Below, piece after piece: positions 54,135-63,397 of a stretch of 64,000 nucleotides of DNA. The stretch lies in the NCBI GenBank assembly GCA_963995525.1, contig OZ023213.1, positions 16,416,033-16,480,032 on the forward strand, in the 5' to 3' direction. How positions within the stretch are numbered: position 1 is the stretch's first letter; every line of letters starts with the position of its first letter. The notes beneath the pieces are model-generated. The model had not been told where the DNA came from. It searched no databases and saw only the letters and a program-made list of their open reading frames with translations. Made by a program: the position numbers and the translations under genes. Source of the stretch: Escarpia spicata (taxonomy: Eukaryota > Annelida > Polychaeta > Sabellida > Siboglinidae).

Positions 54135-57100
54135 ATGCCTACTCGTTGTCCCGTATGCAATCGAGACGTCGTTAGTTTGGTGGGACATACGTGTAGTAGT
54201 AAACCACGGGAGTACCGATGTCCGAATTGTGATCAGACGTATAACGGGCGTAGGGTCCTAGTAAGACATTTAAAGAATTGCGTTAACGGAAATCGAGATG
54301 ACGATATCGCCTGCCCGAAATGCGGTAAATATTTTCTTCATCGACATTCTCTGTTGAATCATATGAGAGTTTCGAAAACCTGCGGTACGAAAAAAAAGGT
54401 AGTACCACCACCACCACCACCACCACCACCACCGCCACCACCACCGCCACAACCCGATGATGATGATGACGCGGACGATGAGGGGTGGTCGGCCGGTCTA
54501 CGGCGTACAGTGCAAGAGCACTGGTCGAGTATACGAACGTCGATATTCCGGGGCCCTCTTCAGTCGAGATACAATCACCAGCTGACTCATTGCGTGGACA
54601 CGTCCGTTCTCGAACCGCGACTAAGACAAATGTTTGAGGAACAAACTCGAGCGTTCAAGATCAATTTAAGTTTCGGGTTTGTGTTAAGACACAAAGAGAC
54701 GGGTCGTTTCCGGTATTATCATACATCCTGTAATTGTTGCGGACGCTTCCTCGAAGCCCCGATGCTAGTTACCGACGCCGCCTCGTTCGACCGCTTCCTC
54801 GAGACCGTCCGACAACCCGACGTTCTGCAATACGCGATAATGCAACGGCCTGACTCGGGGTGGGTCGTCGAATTGGTAACAAATGTTACCTATTTCCTCA
54901 ATGCCATCATCCACCACCCGATCGGGTGTCTGAACGCTCAACTACCCGCCTACCTGTACGCGAACAGATCGATCATCGCGCTCGCGAAAGACCGTCGAGG
55001 TAAGCCGTACACCGATAATTTATGCCTCTTCCGGTGCCTGGCCCTACACCGAAGAAGACTACTGTCCGCCCCGACCGCCATGGTAAACACCATCCGTTTG
55101 ACGACCCCCGCCTTACGGCTCTACGCCGACTACAACGACGGGGTGGTGAGTCCCTACACCTTCGCCGGCGTGCCGCTGAACGAGCTCGACCGGGTGGAGA
55201 CGTGCTTCGAAACCAACGTCGTCGTGTATCGACTGATAGATCCGACGACGACCGACGGCGGATCGACAGCCGAATTGGTCCGTCGTTCCCTCTACCGATA
55301 CCCCACTACCATGAACGTCAATCTATACGACACTCACTACTCGTATATACCCAACGTCTCGCGGTATACGCGATCGTACCTGTGCAGTAAGTGCGGTGAC
55401 TCGTTGTGGCGAAAGCCCTCTACGCTACGGCGGCACGAAGCGACGTGTGAGGGTGGCGTTCGCCACGTCTTTCCCGGCGGTGTCTACCGCCCGACACCGT
55501 CCGTGTTTCAGCAGCTGGACGACGAGGGCATCTGCGTACCCGACCACCTCCGCTACTACCCGTACAGAGCGACATTTGATTTTGAGTGCTACTTCGACGA
55601 TAGCGACCTGCCGGCGGATAGCCCTAAGTGCCGGTGGATAGCCCGGCACGAGCTACTCAGCGTGAGTATCGCCTCGAACGTCCCCGGTCACGAGGCGGCG
55701 CAATGCTTCGTTACGACCGGCGATTCGAACGATCTCGCGCGGCGCCTGATCGTCGCCCTAGAGGCCGTGAGCGAAGCGGCGTGCGCGGCTCTGCGACCGT
55801 CGTACGACCGAGTCTTCGAAGCGATCGAGACGCTCGACGCCGAATGGCGAGTCGCCGCCGGCGACACCGACAACAAGACCCCGTACACCGCACTCGCCAC
55901 ACGCCTGTGGACGCATCTACGCCAACTCCCCGTCCTCGGCTTCAACTCGGGCAAGTACGATTTGAACGTAGTCAAAAAGTATCTCACGCCCCTCTTCCTG
56001 ATCGTCGGTCAGCCTACCTCGACGGCGTTCGCGATTAAACGGCAGAACAATTTCATGTGCCTGTCGACGGAGACGCTCAAGTTCCTGGACATCACTAACT
56101 ACCTGGCCCCGGGATTCAGCTACGATAAGTTTCTGAAGGCTTACGGCTGCAGCGTAACGAAGGGCTACTTCCCCTACGAGTACGTCGACGCGTTGGGGAA
56201 ACTAGACGACGACAAACTACCGCCGCGCGAGGCGTTCTACAGCCACCTGAAATGCGAAGGGATCTCCGCCGAGGCGTACGAGGGTTGCGCGGCGGTATGG
56301 CGCGCCGAAGGGATGACCACGCTAAGGGACTTCCTCGTGTGGTACAATAACCGAGATGTGGTCCCGTTTTTGGAGGCCGTCGACAAGCAGTTCACCTTCT
56401 ACCAGCAGCACCGCATCGATATGTTTAAGGACGGCATCAGCGTCCCGGGTCTAACGCTCCTCTACCTGTTCAACGATCTCCCGTTGTCGATTCACTTCAC
56501 ACTCTTCAACGAATCGAACAAGGACCTGCACCGGCTCATACAGACGCAGATCGTCGGCGGTCCCTCGATCATCTTCGCGCGCTATCACGAGGCCGACGTA
56601 ACCGTTCTACACGGCGGCCACCCGTGTCGCTCGATCGTGGGCTTTGACGCGAACGGGCTCTACCTATGGGCGATCACCCAAGATATGCCGACGGGGTGGT
56701 ATACGCGCCGGCGGGCGGAGACCGGCTTTCGGCCGCAACGTGTACACCGCTACGGCCGTATGGCCGTGCAGTGGCTAACGTGGGAGGCCGAAAGGACGGG
56801 GGTGCGCATAGGACACATGCTCAACGGGCGCGAACACCGCGTCGGCAAGTACCGGGTCGACGGCTGGTGTCGCGAGACGCGAACGGCGTACCAGTTCCAG
56901 GGGTGTTTCTTTCACGGCTGCCCGTGTACGGGGCGCGAAATGAACGACGTTAACGGGCGGTCGATGACTCGCCTCTACGCCGAGACGAACGCCGTCACCA
57001 CCTACCTTCGCCGGTTCGTCACCGTCGTCGAGATGTGGGAGTGCCAATGGCGCGAACTGCGACCGCCGGCGCCGCCCGAGGAGAGTCGCTGGACGGCCCC

Positions 57101-58361
57101 CGGCGCCGCCGTTACGACGTCGACGATCCTGAAGGGCGTACGCGACGGTACCCTCTTCGGGCTGGTAGAGTGCGACATCGCCGTCCCGGACGCGCTGCGC
57201 GATGTCTTCGCCGAGATGCAGCCGGTGTTCAAGAACGCCAACATCGGCCGCGACGATCTCAGCCCGTTCATGCGTCGCTACGCCGAAGCTCACGACCTCC
57301 TGAAGCGACCTCAACGGACGCTCGTGGGTAGCTTTTTCGGCAGCAAGATTCTACTCGCGACGCCCCTACTACGGTGGTATCTGGAGCACGGCCTCGTCGT
57401 CGACCGCGTGTACCAGATCGTCGAGTACGTCCCGGTCGCCTGCTTCCGCCGCTTCGGCGACACGGTCTCGGCGGCGCGACGCGAGGGCGACACCGACCCC
57501 GACAAAACCATCATCGCCGACACCTTTAAGCTAATGGGCAACAGCTCTTACGGGAAGACTATTACGCGCGTCGATCTCCACAGGGACACGAAATACTGCA
57601 CGACGACCGGCGCCTCGACGCTCGTCAACGACCGCCGCTTCCGACAGCTCGACGTCGTCGTACCCGGCAGCGTCTACGAGGTGGCGCTGAACAAGCGAAT
57701 CGTCCGCTACAAACTACCAAACCAGATAGGCTACTTCGTCTATCAGTACGCGAAGCTACGGATGCTCGAGTTTTACTACGATTTTATCGCCTTCTACATC
57801 CCGAGACCCCTCTTCCAGTACTGCGCCATGGATACGGACTCGGCGTACATAGCCCTCGCGGGCCGGAACGTCGACGACCTGGTGGAGGAGGCTAAACGCG
57901 AGCATTACTTTCGCCATCGCGGCGACTGGTTCCCGGCCGAATGCTGCGACGTTCACGCGGACGCGTACGCGCAGTGCCGACTCGCCGGGCGAGCGTGGGA
58001 CACGCCGCCGCCCTGTTGCGCTCGACGACGCCTGTACGACAGGCGAACGCCGGGGCTCTTCAAGGAGGAGTGGTCCGGGCGCGGAATCGTCGCGCTCTGT
58101 AGTAAAACGTACTACTGTTTCGGTCGGGACGGCGACAAGTACAGCACTAAGGGGTTGAATAAGCGTCAGAACGACATCGACAAGGACGTCTTCCTCGCCG
58201 TGCTGCGCGATCGACGGAGCCGCGGCGGCACGAACCGCGGCTTCCAGGTGCGCGAATCGTCCGTGCTGACGTACATTCAGGAGCGCGCGGCGTTGAGCTA
58301 TTTCTACGCTAAGCGTCGCGTCCTCGACGACGGCATCACCACGGCGCCCATTCTCGTGTAG
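54135..58361 (+). CDS. Protein-primed family B DNA polymerase (Polinton pPolB)
   Basis: 1,408 residues from ATG 54,135 (TATA box 65 bp upstream; the frame extends to 53,811 through low-complexity sequence). Residues 5-83 hold three zinc fingers (CPVC...HTC; CPNC...HLKNC; CPKC...HMRVSKTC), then a Pro-run linker and acidic patch. A 3'-5' exonuclease follows with DFEC near 482, GFNSGKYDLNVVKKYL and YNNRDVVPFLEA. Polymerase motifs: FDANGLYLWA near 838 (motif A), FKLMGNSSYGKT near 1,132 (motif B), CAMDTDSAY near 1,233 (motif C) and LCSKTYY. QFQGCFFHGCPC is typical of Polinton polymerases. It replicates the linear element, using a terminal protein primer. All catalytic motifs are intact. Confidence 0.95.
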   Translation: MPTRCPVCNRDVVSLVGHTCSSKPREYRCPNCDQTYNGRRVLVRHLKNCVNGNRDDDIACPKCGKYFLHRHSLLNHMRVSKTCGTKKKVVPPPPPPPPPPPPPPPQPDDDDDADDEGWSAGLRRTVQEHWSSIRTSIFRGPLQSRYNHQLTHCVDTSVLEPRLRQMFEEQTRAFKINLSFGFVLRHKETGRFRYYHTSCNCCGRFLEAPMLVTDAASFDRFLETVRQPDVLQYAIMQRPDSGWVVELVTNVTYFLNAIIHHPIGCLNAQLPAYLYANRSIIALAKDRRGKPYTDNLCLFRCLALHRRRLLSAPTAMVNTIRLTTPALRLYADYNDGVVSPYTFAGVPLNELDRVETCFETNVVVYRLIDPTTTDGGSTAELVRRSLYRYPTTMNVNLYDTHYSYIPNVSRYTRSYLCSKCGDSLWRKPSTLRRHEATCEGGVRHVFPGGVYRPTPSVFQQLDDEGICVPDHLRYYPYRATFDFECYFDDSDLPADSPKCRWIARHELLSVSIASNVPGHEAAQCFVTTGDSNDLARRLIVALEAVSEAACAALRPSYDRVFEAIETLDAEWRVAAGDTDNKTPYTALATRLWTHLRQLPVLGFNSGKYDLNVVKKYLTPLFLIVGQPTSTAFAIKRQNNFMCLSTETLKFLDITNYLAPGFSYDKFLKAYGCSVTKGYFPYEYVDALGKLDDDKLPPREAFYSHLKCEGISAEAYEGCAAVWRAEGMTTLRDFLVWYNNRDVVPFLEAVDKQFTFYQQHRIDMFKDGISVPGLTLLYLFNDLPLSIHFTLFNESNKDLHRLIQTQIVGGPSIIFARYHEADVTVLHGGHPCRSIVGFDANGLYLWAITQDMPTGWYTRRRAETGFRPQRVHRYGRMAVQWLTWEAERTGVRIGHMLNGREHRVGKYRVDGWCRETRTAYQFQGCFFHGCPCTGREMNDVNGRSMTRLYAETNAVTTYLRRFVTVVEMWECQWRELRPPAPPEESRWTAPGAAVTTSTILKGVRDGTLFGLVECDIAVPDALRDVFAEMQPVFKNANIGRDDLSPFMRRYAEAHDLLKRPQRTLVGSFFGSKILLATPLLRWYLEHGLVVDRVYQIVEYVPVACFRRFGDTVSAARREGDTDPDKTIIADTFKLMGNSSYGKTITRVDLHRDTKYCTTTGASTLVNDRRFRQLDVVVPGSVYEVALNKRIVRYKLPNQIGYFVYQYAKLRMLEFYYDFIAFYIPRPLFQYCAMDTDSAYIALAGRNVDDLVEEAKREHYFRHRGDWFPAECCDVHADAYAQCRLAGRAWDTPPPCCARRRLYDRRTPGLFKEEWSGRGIVALCSKTYYCFGRDGDKYSTKGLNKRQNDIDKDVFLAVLRDRRSRGGTNRGFQVRESSVLTYIQERAALSYFYAKRRVLDDGITTAPILV

Positions 58362-58604
58362 TAGTAAGCGAGGCGGGGGAACTACCCCTCTAAGGGGCGC
58401 CTCTAAGGCGAGGACAGGGCCTAAAGGACTACCTACCCCTCTAAGGGGTAGGCGGCGGCCGGGTCTCTAGGGGTAGGGTAGGTAGGTAGGTAGGGTCCTG
58501 GTACGAAATAAAACAAATGCAACACCTACAATACGTTTCATCGTCTTTTATTCGTAGTAGTAGCGGTAACAAGCTTGAAAGCGATACTAGTAGTTAATAA
58601 GAGT
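58362..58604. terminator. Convergent 3' ends with polyadenylation signals on both strands
   Basis: AATAAA on plus at 58,507-58,512 for PolB and on minus at 58,547-58,552 for the protease/structural cluster. Between them are G-rich repeats (CTACCCCTCTAAGGGG twice; GGTAGGTAGGTAGG). Confidence 0.7.
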
Positions 58605-59057
58605 CTAATGTGGATTTAGCCAGTCGAATACGAGACAGTCGTTAGTCACCCGATCGGCGCCGAACAGGTACTGGAACCCCTTTAGCGGTAGACCGCGGCA
58701 TCGTAAGAGCAGGTAGGCGACGCAATATTGTCCGCATACGTTAGAGACCACGCTCTGCAGTCGCTTGTCGTTGTACGTCCAGCGCGCGTCGCAGTTGCGG
58801 CGCAGGAAGGCGCGGAAGTCGTCGTGCTGCGGTGGCAGACCGTACGAGTCGAAGTAGTCGCCTCGCCCGTCGACGTCCACGTAGACGACCACCCAATGTT
58901 CGCCCGGTTCGCCGCCGTCGTCGGTATTGCATACGAAAGCCGCCGGTAGATCGGTGAGCCGTCGTTTCGGTAGCGCGTCTTTGGCCACGACGCCGACAAC
59001 CACGCGTCTAGTGAACGGGTCGAGGCGTAGGCGACGTAGCAGCTGAAAAGTGTCCAT
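58605..59057 (-). CDS. Adenain-like cysteine protease
   Basis: 150 residues, close to the short form expected for Polinton maturation proteases. GEHWVVVYVD gives the catalytic His54, YFDSYGLPP the acidic Asp70, QSVVSNVCGQYC the oxyanion Gln101 and nucleophile Cys108. The seven-residue Gln-to-Cys spacing is that of adenovirus-type (C5) proteases. Predicted to mature virion proteins such as the pX/pVI-like and capsid proteins encoded just upstream. It starts 1 nt after the stop of the capsid gene, so the two are tightly packed. Confidence 0.9.
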   Translation of the reverse strand: MDTFQLLRRLRLDPFTRRVVVGVVAKDALPKRRLTDLPAAFVCNTDDGGEPGEHWVVVYVDVDGRGDYFDSYGLPPQHDDFRAFLRRNCDARWTYNDKRLQSVVSNVCGQYCVAYLLLRCRGLPLKGFQYLFGADRVTNDCLVFDWLNPH

Positions 59058-59058
59058 G

Positions 59059-60354
59059 TTAGCGATCGTACAGGACGTTCCGGCTTTTGTCGATCTCGAG
59101 CACCGCCTCGAACTCGCCGTACACGACGACGTTCACCGTGCGCGGGAGAGCCGCCGCGAAGTGGACCTCGAAACGAAGGGCCCCCTTACGCACGACGTTG
59201 AAATGCGGGCCATCGCAGCAGTCGGGCGATAGGTCGAAGCCGAAGATGGCGTAGCCGTTACCGTAGTCGTGGCGCGTCACATCGAACCCCTCGTCCTCGT
59301 ACGCTTTTCCCGTCGCCGCGAAGAGGTTCGCGTAGCTGCGGATGTAATGACCGTTCGGGAAGTCCGGCTGCAACGGCTTGCTCGGCACCTGACGTCCGTC
59401 GACGTAGAGAGCGAGAAAGTTTATGTTGTAGTGCTTCGCGTTGTACGGGTTTTTAGTGTAGTCCCCGTTATAGGCGTCGTTGTCGACGAACATCAGGAAC
59501 ACGCGTCGCGGGATCGTGCCCAGGTAGACGTTCTCGTGCGTATGCGACATCGTCCCCTGCGCTATCGAGAACGACTTGCAGTCGACCCGCCGTAGCGGGT
59601 ACTTGGCCGTGCCGATCATCAACGCCTTGATGTGTCCGAGCTGGACGTCCGGGTTCACTTTAGCTTTTCGCACTTGTAGGTAGGTCTCCAGTATGACGGC
59701 TTTCCAGTCCCCCGCCACTCCCATAAGCGTGAAGGCGTCCTTCGCGCGCACCGCTCGAAGCTTTATGTCGACGCCGCTCAGCAGGTACCGGTCTTGCATG
59801 AACACGTCGACGTGCAGGCGGCCCATCAGCTCCACCTCGTGACCGTCCCGCGTATAGTGACGCCGCGAGGTGTACCCGCCGTTAGCCCCCGCGGTCGCAT
59901 CCATGAAGCCGGCCGTATCCTTGAACCACAGACCGCTCGTGAGCTGCGTCTTTTTCGCATCGCTCCCGTAACTCAGCAGGGTTTCGAGGTAGGCCCGGTA
60001 CGGATACGTATTGGTCGACGGCGTCACGAACGTGCCGTTCAGCGCCACGTCGATTTGACTGAACAGGGAATGCAGGAAATTGTTGGACGGCGCCACGTTA
60101 GCGTCGTGCGCGATATCGGCACCGTCCCCTTGGGTTATTTTCACGCGCACGTACAGTCTAACGCTCGACAGGTCCGTATACTCGTCGCCCGAGCCCGGGA
60201 TGAGGAACTCGATGGGGCCGCCGGCGTCGAGCGTCGTCAGCGGCTGGTGATCGATCCACTGCCCGCTCTCGACGCTCGTCTGCGTTAGCGGCGGCGTGAA
60301 TAGGTCCAGTTCGCTCTTCAAACCCTCGCACGACTGCGGATGCACGAACGCCAT
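59059..60354 (-). CDS. Polinton major capsid-like protein (double jelly-roll candidate)
   Basis: 431 residues, beginning MAFVHPQSCEGLKSELDLFT. Beta-rich throughout, with PIEFLIPGSGDEYTDLSSVR, LYVRVKI, NNFLHSLFSQIDVALNG and, near the C-terminus, YANLFAATGKAYEDEG and GNGYAIFGFDLSPD. This is the widely distributed invertebrate protein family that occurs in Polinton gene clusters between the protease and the pX-like gene. Position, length and beta content fit the hexon-like capsid protein, but jelly-roll fold assignment needs structure prediction. Confidence 0.7.
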   Translation of the reverse strand: MAFVHPQSCEGLKSELDLFTPPLTQTSVESGQWIDHQPLTTLDAGGPIEFLIPGSGDEYTDLSSVRLYVRVKITQGDGADIAHDANVAPSNNFLHSLFSQIDVALNGTFVTPSTNTYPYRAYLETLLSYGSDAKKTQLTSGLWFKDTAGFMDATAGANGGYTSRRHYTRDGHEVELMGRLHVDVFMQDRYLLSGVDIKLRAVRAKDAFTLMGVAGDWKAVILETYLQVRKAKVNPDVQLGHIKALMIGTAKYPLRRVDCKSFSIAQGTMSHTHENVYLGTIPRRVFLMFVDNDAYNGDYTKNPYNAKHYNINFLALYVDGRQVPSKPLQPDFPNGHYIRSYANLFAATGKAYEDEGFDVTRHDYGNGYAIFGFDLSPDCCDGPHFNVVRKGALRFEVHFAAALPRTVNVVVYGEFEAVLEIDKSRNVLYDR

Positions 60355-60443
60355 TCTAGCTGCTGCTGCTGTCGACGTCTGTCCCGTTCGCCGCCGTTCG
60401 CTCCGACTGCACGCCGCCGCTTCGACCGGTGGCTTTATCCGTC

Positions 60444-60866
60444 CTAGCTACTGAATATATCGTGCGGTTCTTTTTGACGGCGACGGCGTTGTTGTTTCTT
60501 CTTACGCGGGGTCGCCGTTACCGCTTTACCCGGTGGTCGGCGTCGCTTTTTCGGCGGCGGTGCGTTCAACAGCCCGTCGAGAAGGTCGGCGCCGGCCTCC
60601 TTCGCGCGTCGTTTCATCGACTGTTTCAGGTTCCCGCCGGCGACGACGTCCCGCGCCACGCGCACGCCTGTCTTGAGCGCACGTTTCCCCAACGCCATGG
60701 CGCCTCTCTTGATAAGCGGCATGGCGCTTCGAAACAGGCTCCCGAACAGATTACCCAAGCCGTGTCCCCGCTGCCCCTGGCCGCCGACGAAGAACGGTAG
60801 CTGACCACCGACCTGTCGAACGTAGTAGTCCTCGTACACGTTGGTGCGACCGGCGGTTCTTGTCAT
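60444..60866 (-). CDS. pX/pVI-like basic virion protein
   Basis: 140 residues from ATG 60,866. The N-terminus MTRTAGRTNVYEDYYVRQVG leads into GGQGQRGHGLGNLFGSLFRS, a glycine motif followed by an amphipathic helix, as in Polinton/adintovirus X-like proteins. The middle (MPLIKRGAMALGKRALKTGV) and C-terminus (KKRRRPPGKAV, KKKQQRRRRQK) are strongly basic. Probable DNA-condensing or membrane-active minor virion protein; Gly-Gly sites could be protease targets. It lies between the penton-like and capsid-like genes. Confidence 0.75.
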   Translation of the reverse strand: MTRTAGRTNVYEDYYVRQVGGQLPFFVGGQGQRGHGLGNLFGSLFRSAMPLIKRGAMALGKRALKTGVRVARDVVAGGNLKQSMKRRAKEAGADLLDGLLNAPPPKKRRRPPGKAVTATPRKKKQQRRRRQKEPHDIFSS

Positions 60867-61066
60867 TTTCCTCCTCCGCCGTTTCAAAACAGTTTAGATT
60901 TACAGCGTCTGATGTGAAGCGTCGCCACGAGTTTCCCCTGCTCGAATGGTATGGGTTGACCGACGTCGTCTCTTATATCTATCTCGACCGAGTCGAATTC
61001 TCGCCGCAGGAGCGGTACGTATTGGACGCGGTCGAAGACCTCCGAAATAATCCCCCCGTTCATCCC

Positions 61067-61693
61067 TTAGATGGGTACGGATCGAAGGAGCGGGGCGAAT
61101 ACATCACCGACGATGCGCGGTTCCACGAGGTCCGTATATACGTACAAGGTGTCGACTCCCCCGTTCATATCCACCGTACGCCGACCCTCGTGCTCGTAGG
61201 TATACGCGACGGGGGTGGTATCGTCATTGACGAGAGGGCTCGTGAGGACGCCCGATTCGAAGCCCAGTACGGCCCTCAGACGGCTCCAATGGGGTATATT
61301 AAATTCGACACCCGGTGATAGACGCAACGTCATCCGGTGGGAGACGGGGCAGTACTCCAGTCGGACCTTGACGAGGTCGGTAGTCAGTTTCAACAGCGCC
61401 TCGTTGATTTTATCCCTCAACTCGTAAGCGCTATTGTAAAATCCGTGCGGGATGGTGCATTGCCGGTAAATCAAAAGACCGTCGGCGGAGCGGTACATTC
61501 CGTAATCGCCCGTCACACAAGACAGGTTGTACCACGTATGCGGATACTGTAGCGTCACCAGACCGCATTCCCACTCTCCCGATAGGTCGATGCGTCGCGG
61601 TAGTTTCGTAGTGTAGTGAGTCAACGTGTTTTCGGGGTGCGCCTTCGTAGACGCGTTGCTCGGTAGGGTTAGGTAAAAGTTAGTCGCCGCCAT
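61067..61693 (-). CDS. Penton-like minor capsid protein (single jelly-roll candidate)
   Basis: 208 residues: MAATNFYLTLPSNASTKAHP, ENTLTHYTTKLPRRIDLSGE, WECGLVTLQYPHTWYN at the N-terminus, then IPHGFYNSAYELRDKINEAL and VEFNIPHWSRLRAVLGFESG. The FY-TLPSN ... W-VGL--IQYPHTW pattern defines the invertebrate Polinton minor capsid family proposed to form pentons. Its start overlaps the 3' end of the membrane protein gene by 14 nt, indicating a compact minus-strand cluster. Confidence 0.8.
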   Translation of the reverse strand: MAATNFYLTLPSNASTKAHPENTLTHYTTKLPRRIDLSGEWECGLVTLQYPHTWYNLSCVTGDYGMYRSADGLLIYRQCTIPHGFYNSAYELRDKINEALLKLTTDLVKVRLEYCPVSHRMTLRLSPGVEFNIPHWSRLRAVLGFESGVLTSPLVNDDTTPVAYTYEHEGRRTVDMNGGVDTLYVYTDLVEPRIVGDVFAPLLRSVPI

Positions 61694-61997
61694 CCCCTCT
61701 CCGCTTCATAGACGGACTCGGGAGTAGGTAACCGAGACAGCTACTCAACAGGGCCGTCCACAGGTTGGAGTCGCCCTGACCCCGCGTTAGATTGTATATA
61801 CTGACGACGATAACCGTGTACAGGACGACGATCTGACACAGGAAGATGATCTCGGCTTTAGGACATTCGTTCCCGCAGAAATGCCATGGAACGTGTTCGC
61901 GGTCGGAGTGGGTCGTAGACTCGGTAGCGTCGACGTAGTCCGCGAGCACGTCGCGCTCGCAGTCGGCTTGACCAGCCGTAACCGCGTCGTCGGGCAT
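61680..61997 (-). CDS. Small Polinton membrane protein
   Basis: 105 residues from the first in-frame ATG (61,997); the frame continues upstream to 62,102 without an ATG. Acidic N-terminus with C-x3-C (FCGNECPKAE), then two hydrophobic segments: IIFLCQIVVLYTVIVVSIYN and LWTALLSSCLGYLLPSPS. The LWTALLSSCLGYLLP motif recurs in Polinton clusters of invertebrates. Function unknown; a virion or host-membrane protein is possible. TATA-like CTATAAAGGG on the minus strand is near 62,130. Confidence 0.65.
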   Translation of the reverse strand: MPDDAVTAGQADCERDVLADYVDATESTTHSDREHVPWHFCGNECPKAEIIFLCQIVVLYTVIVVSIYNLTRGQGDSNLWTALLSSCLGYLLPSPSMKRRGDGGD

Positions 61998-62125
61998 AGT
62001 AGCACCACCACCGTCGGTTAACGCTGCACGCTGTAGGGTAGTCGTCGGCGGCAACGTCACGTAGTAAGCGCCAGCACATCGAGCGTCGTGTCCACATAAC
62101 AACTACCGGCCGATGTTACGGTACC

Positions 62126-63265
62126 CTACCCTTTATAGTCGACGAGGGTCTTGGCGGCGATCCAGCTGTTGAAGGAGGCTGGATAGCCGCTCCATTTAAC
62201 GAGCGCCTCCTCAACACCCCGACGACGACGCCGTTGTAGAACGACCTCCACACGATACAGTTTATCCTTCGGAACGACTACTCGTTGCAGCTCCGGCTCG
62301 TAGAAGGTGCCGTCGAGCACCGTCCCGGCGTCGTCTTTCAGGCGGTAAACGGGCGGGTCGGACGGGTGCGTTTCTACGATGGTGAAGAGCTCCTCGCACC
62401 AGTTAGGCATGTACCCTTTCTTGAAAGGGGCCTTCGCCTTACTGACGCGTACGCGGTCTCCCTCTCGTAGTTTCGGCTTACTGCCTCCTCGACCTCGATC
62501 GCCGTACAACCGTTGCCACACGCTCTCCTGATTCGCGGCGTTGACGCTCGCCGGCGTCCTACCGATGCTTCGGTGATAGGTGTTGTTGTACGATCGCACA
62601 AAGTTCTGTAACGCCTCTACGTAGCGCAGTGTCTGATACTTCGTAAAGTACCTCCACATACGCGTCTTTAAGGTTCGGTTGAAACGTTCGACGACACTCG
62701 CTTTAGTTTCCTCGTTATGCGTTACGAAATGGTGGATGCCGTAGTCCTTCAAAAGTTTCTGAAGGGGTCTGTTGAGAAACTCCGTCCCCTTATCGGTCTG
62801 CAGCGCGTTCGGCACACGCCGCCGTTGTAGCAGGTGCTCGAAGGCCGTAACGAGCGCCGGACCGGCTTTACTCTTCAACGGGACGCACCACGCCACCTTC
62901 GAGAAGACGTCGATGACCGTCAATAGGAACGTTACACCGTCGTTGTGCTTTTTCAGTTTAGCGACGTCGACGAGATCGGCTTGCCACTGCTGGTGTCGAC
63001 CTCCTACGATAACGCAACGTCGCTTGAAACGTCGTTTCACCGGTTTGTGTAGCGTGTAAGCATCCTGTGCCGCTAGCCACTGCTTCACGGCCGGTTTGCC
63101 TACCGTCGACGCCACCGCCCGATGCAAGGCGTCGACACCGCCGTAACTCCCCGCCTGCTTCGGGTTGAAATAGGCGCGCTTCAGGCGGGTGTCGTCGTCT
63201 CGTTGTCGAGCACGCCGCTTTCGTTGCGTGCCATCACCACGAGGCCGCCGGGACACCATGACCAC
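62126..63265 (-). CDS. Polinton integrase with C-terminal chromodomain
   Basis: 379 residues. The RVE catalytic core has WQADLVD (Asp97), NALQTDKGTEF (Asp158) and KASVVERFNRTLK (Glu193), giving the D,D-34-E arrangement. YNNTYHRSIG follows as in retroviral-type integrases. Residues about 330-379 form a chromodomain (YRVEVVLQRRR, ALVKWSGYPASFNSWI). It catalyses 6-bp-staggered integration of the linear element and would plausibly recognise AGTAGTAAAGG ends. An N-terminal basic region replaces a clear HHCC finger. Confidence 0.95.
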   Translation of the reverse strand: MVMVSRRPRGDGTQRKRRARQRDDDTRLKRAYFNPKQAGSYGGVDALHRAVASTVGKPAVKQWLAAQDAYTLHKPVKRRFKRRCVIVGGRHQQWQADLVDVAKLKKHNDGVTFLLTVIDVFSKVAWCVPLKSKAGPALVTAFEHLLQRRRVPNALQTDKGTEFLNRPLQKLLKDYGIHHFVTHNEETKASVVERFNRTLKTRMWRYFTKYQTLRYVEALQNFVRSYNNTYHRSIGRTPASVNAANQESVWQRLYGDRGRGGSKPKLREGDRVRVSKAKAPFKKGYMPNWCEELFTIVETHPSDPPVYRLKDDAGTVLDGTFYEPELQRVVVPKDKLYRVEVVLQRRRRRGVEEALVKWSGYPASFNSWIAAKTLVDYKG

Positions 63266-63360
63266 GACGACGATCGGTTTACGACGAATAATATATACAC
63301 CAAGGCCGCCGCGCCGATGACGAAGACGACGACGCCGACTACCGTCCTTCGTAGGTCCAT
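63181..63360 (-). CDS. 59-residue single-pass membrane protein ORF overlapping integrase
   Basis: Begins MDLRRTVVGVVVFVIGAAAL and continues VYILFVVNRSSSWSW, ending TTTPA. One strong transmembrane helix (residues 6-27) follows a short basic N-terminus, with an exterior-type Asn/Thr tail (NES and NET potential glycosylation sites). The last 85 nt overlap the integrase start in another frame. TATTAAAG on the minus strand about 35 bp upstream could be its promoter. Too short to be certain, but the clean hydrophobic helix in a high-GC context is non-random. Confidence 0.5.
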   Translation of the reverse strand: MDLRRTVVGVVVFVIGAAALVYILFVVNRSSSWSWCPGGLVVMARNESGVLDNETTTPA

Positions 63361-63397
63361 TGTGGTGAATGGGTCGGACGTCGACGTTTCAAGCTCT

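Noticed and set aside
60860..61318. 152-residue plus-strand ORF opposite the penton-like gene
   Set aside because: Shadow of the minus-strand coding region in GC-rich DNA with no recognisable motifs of its own.
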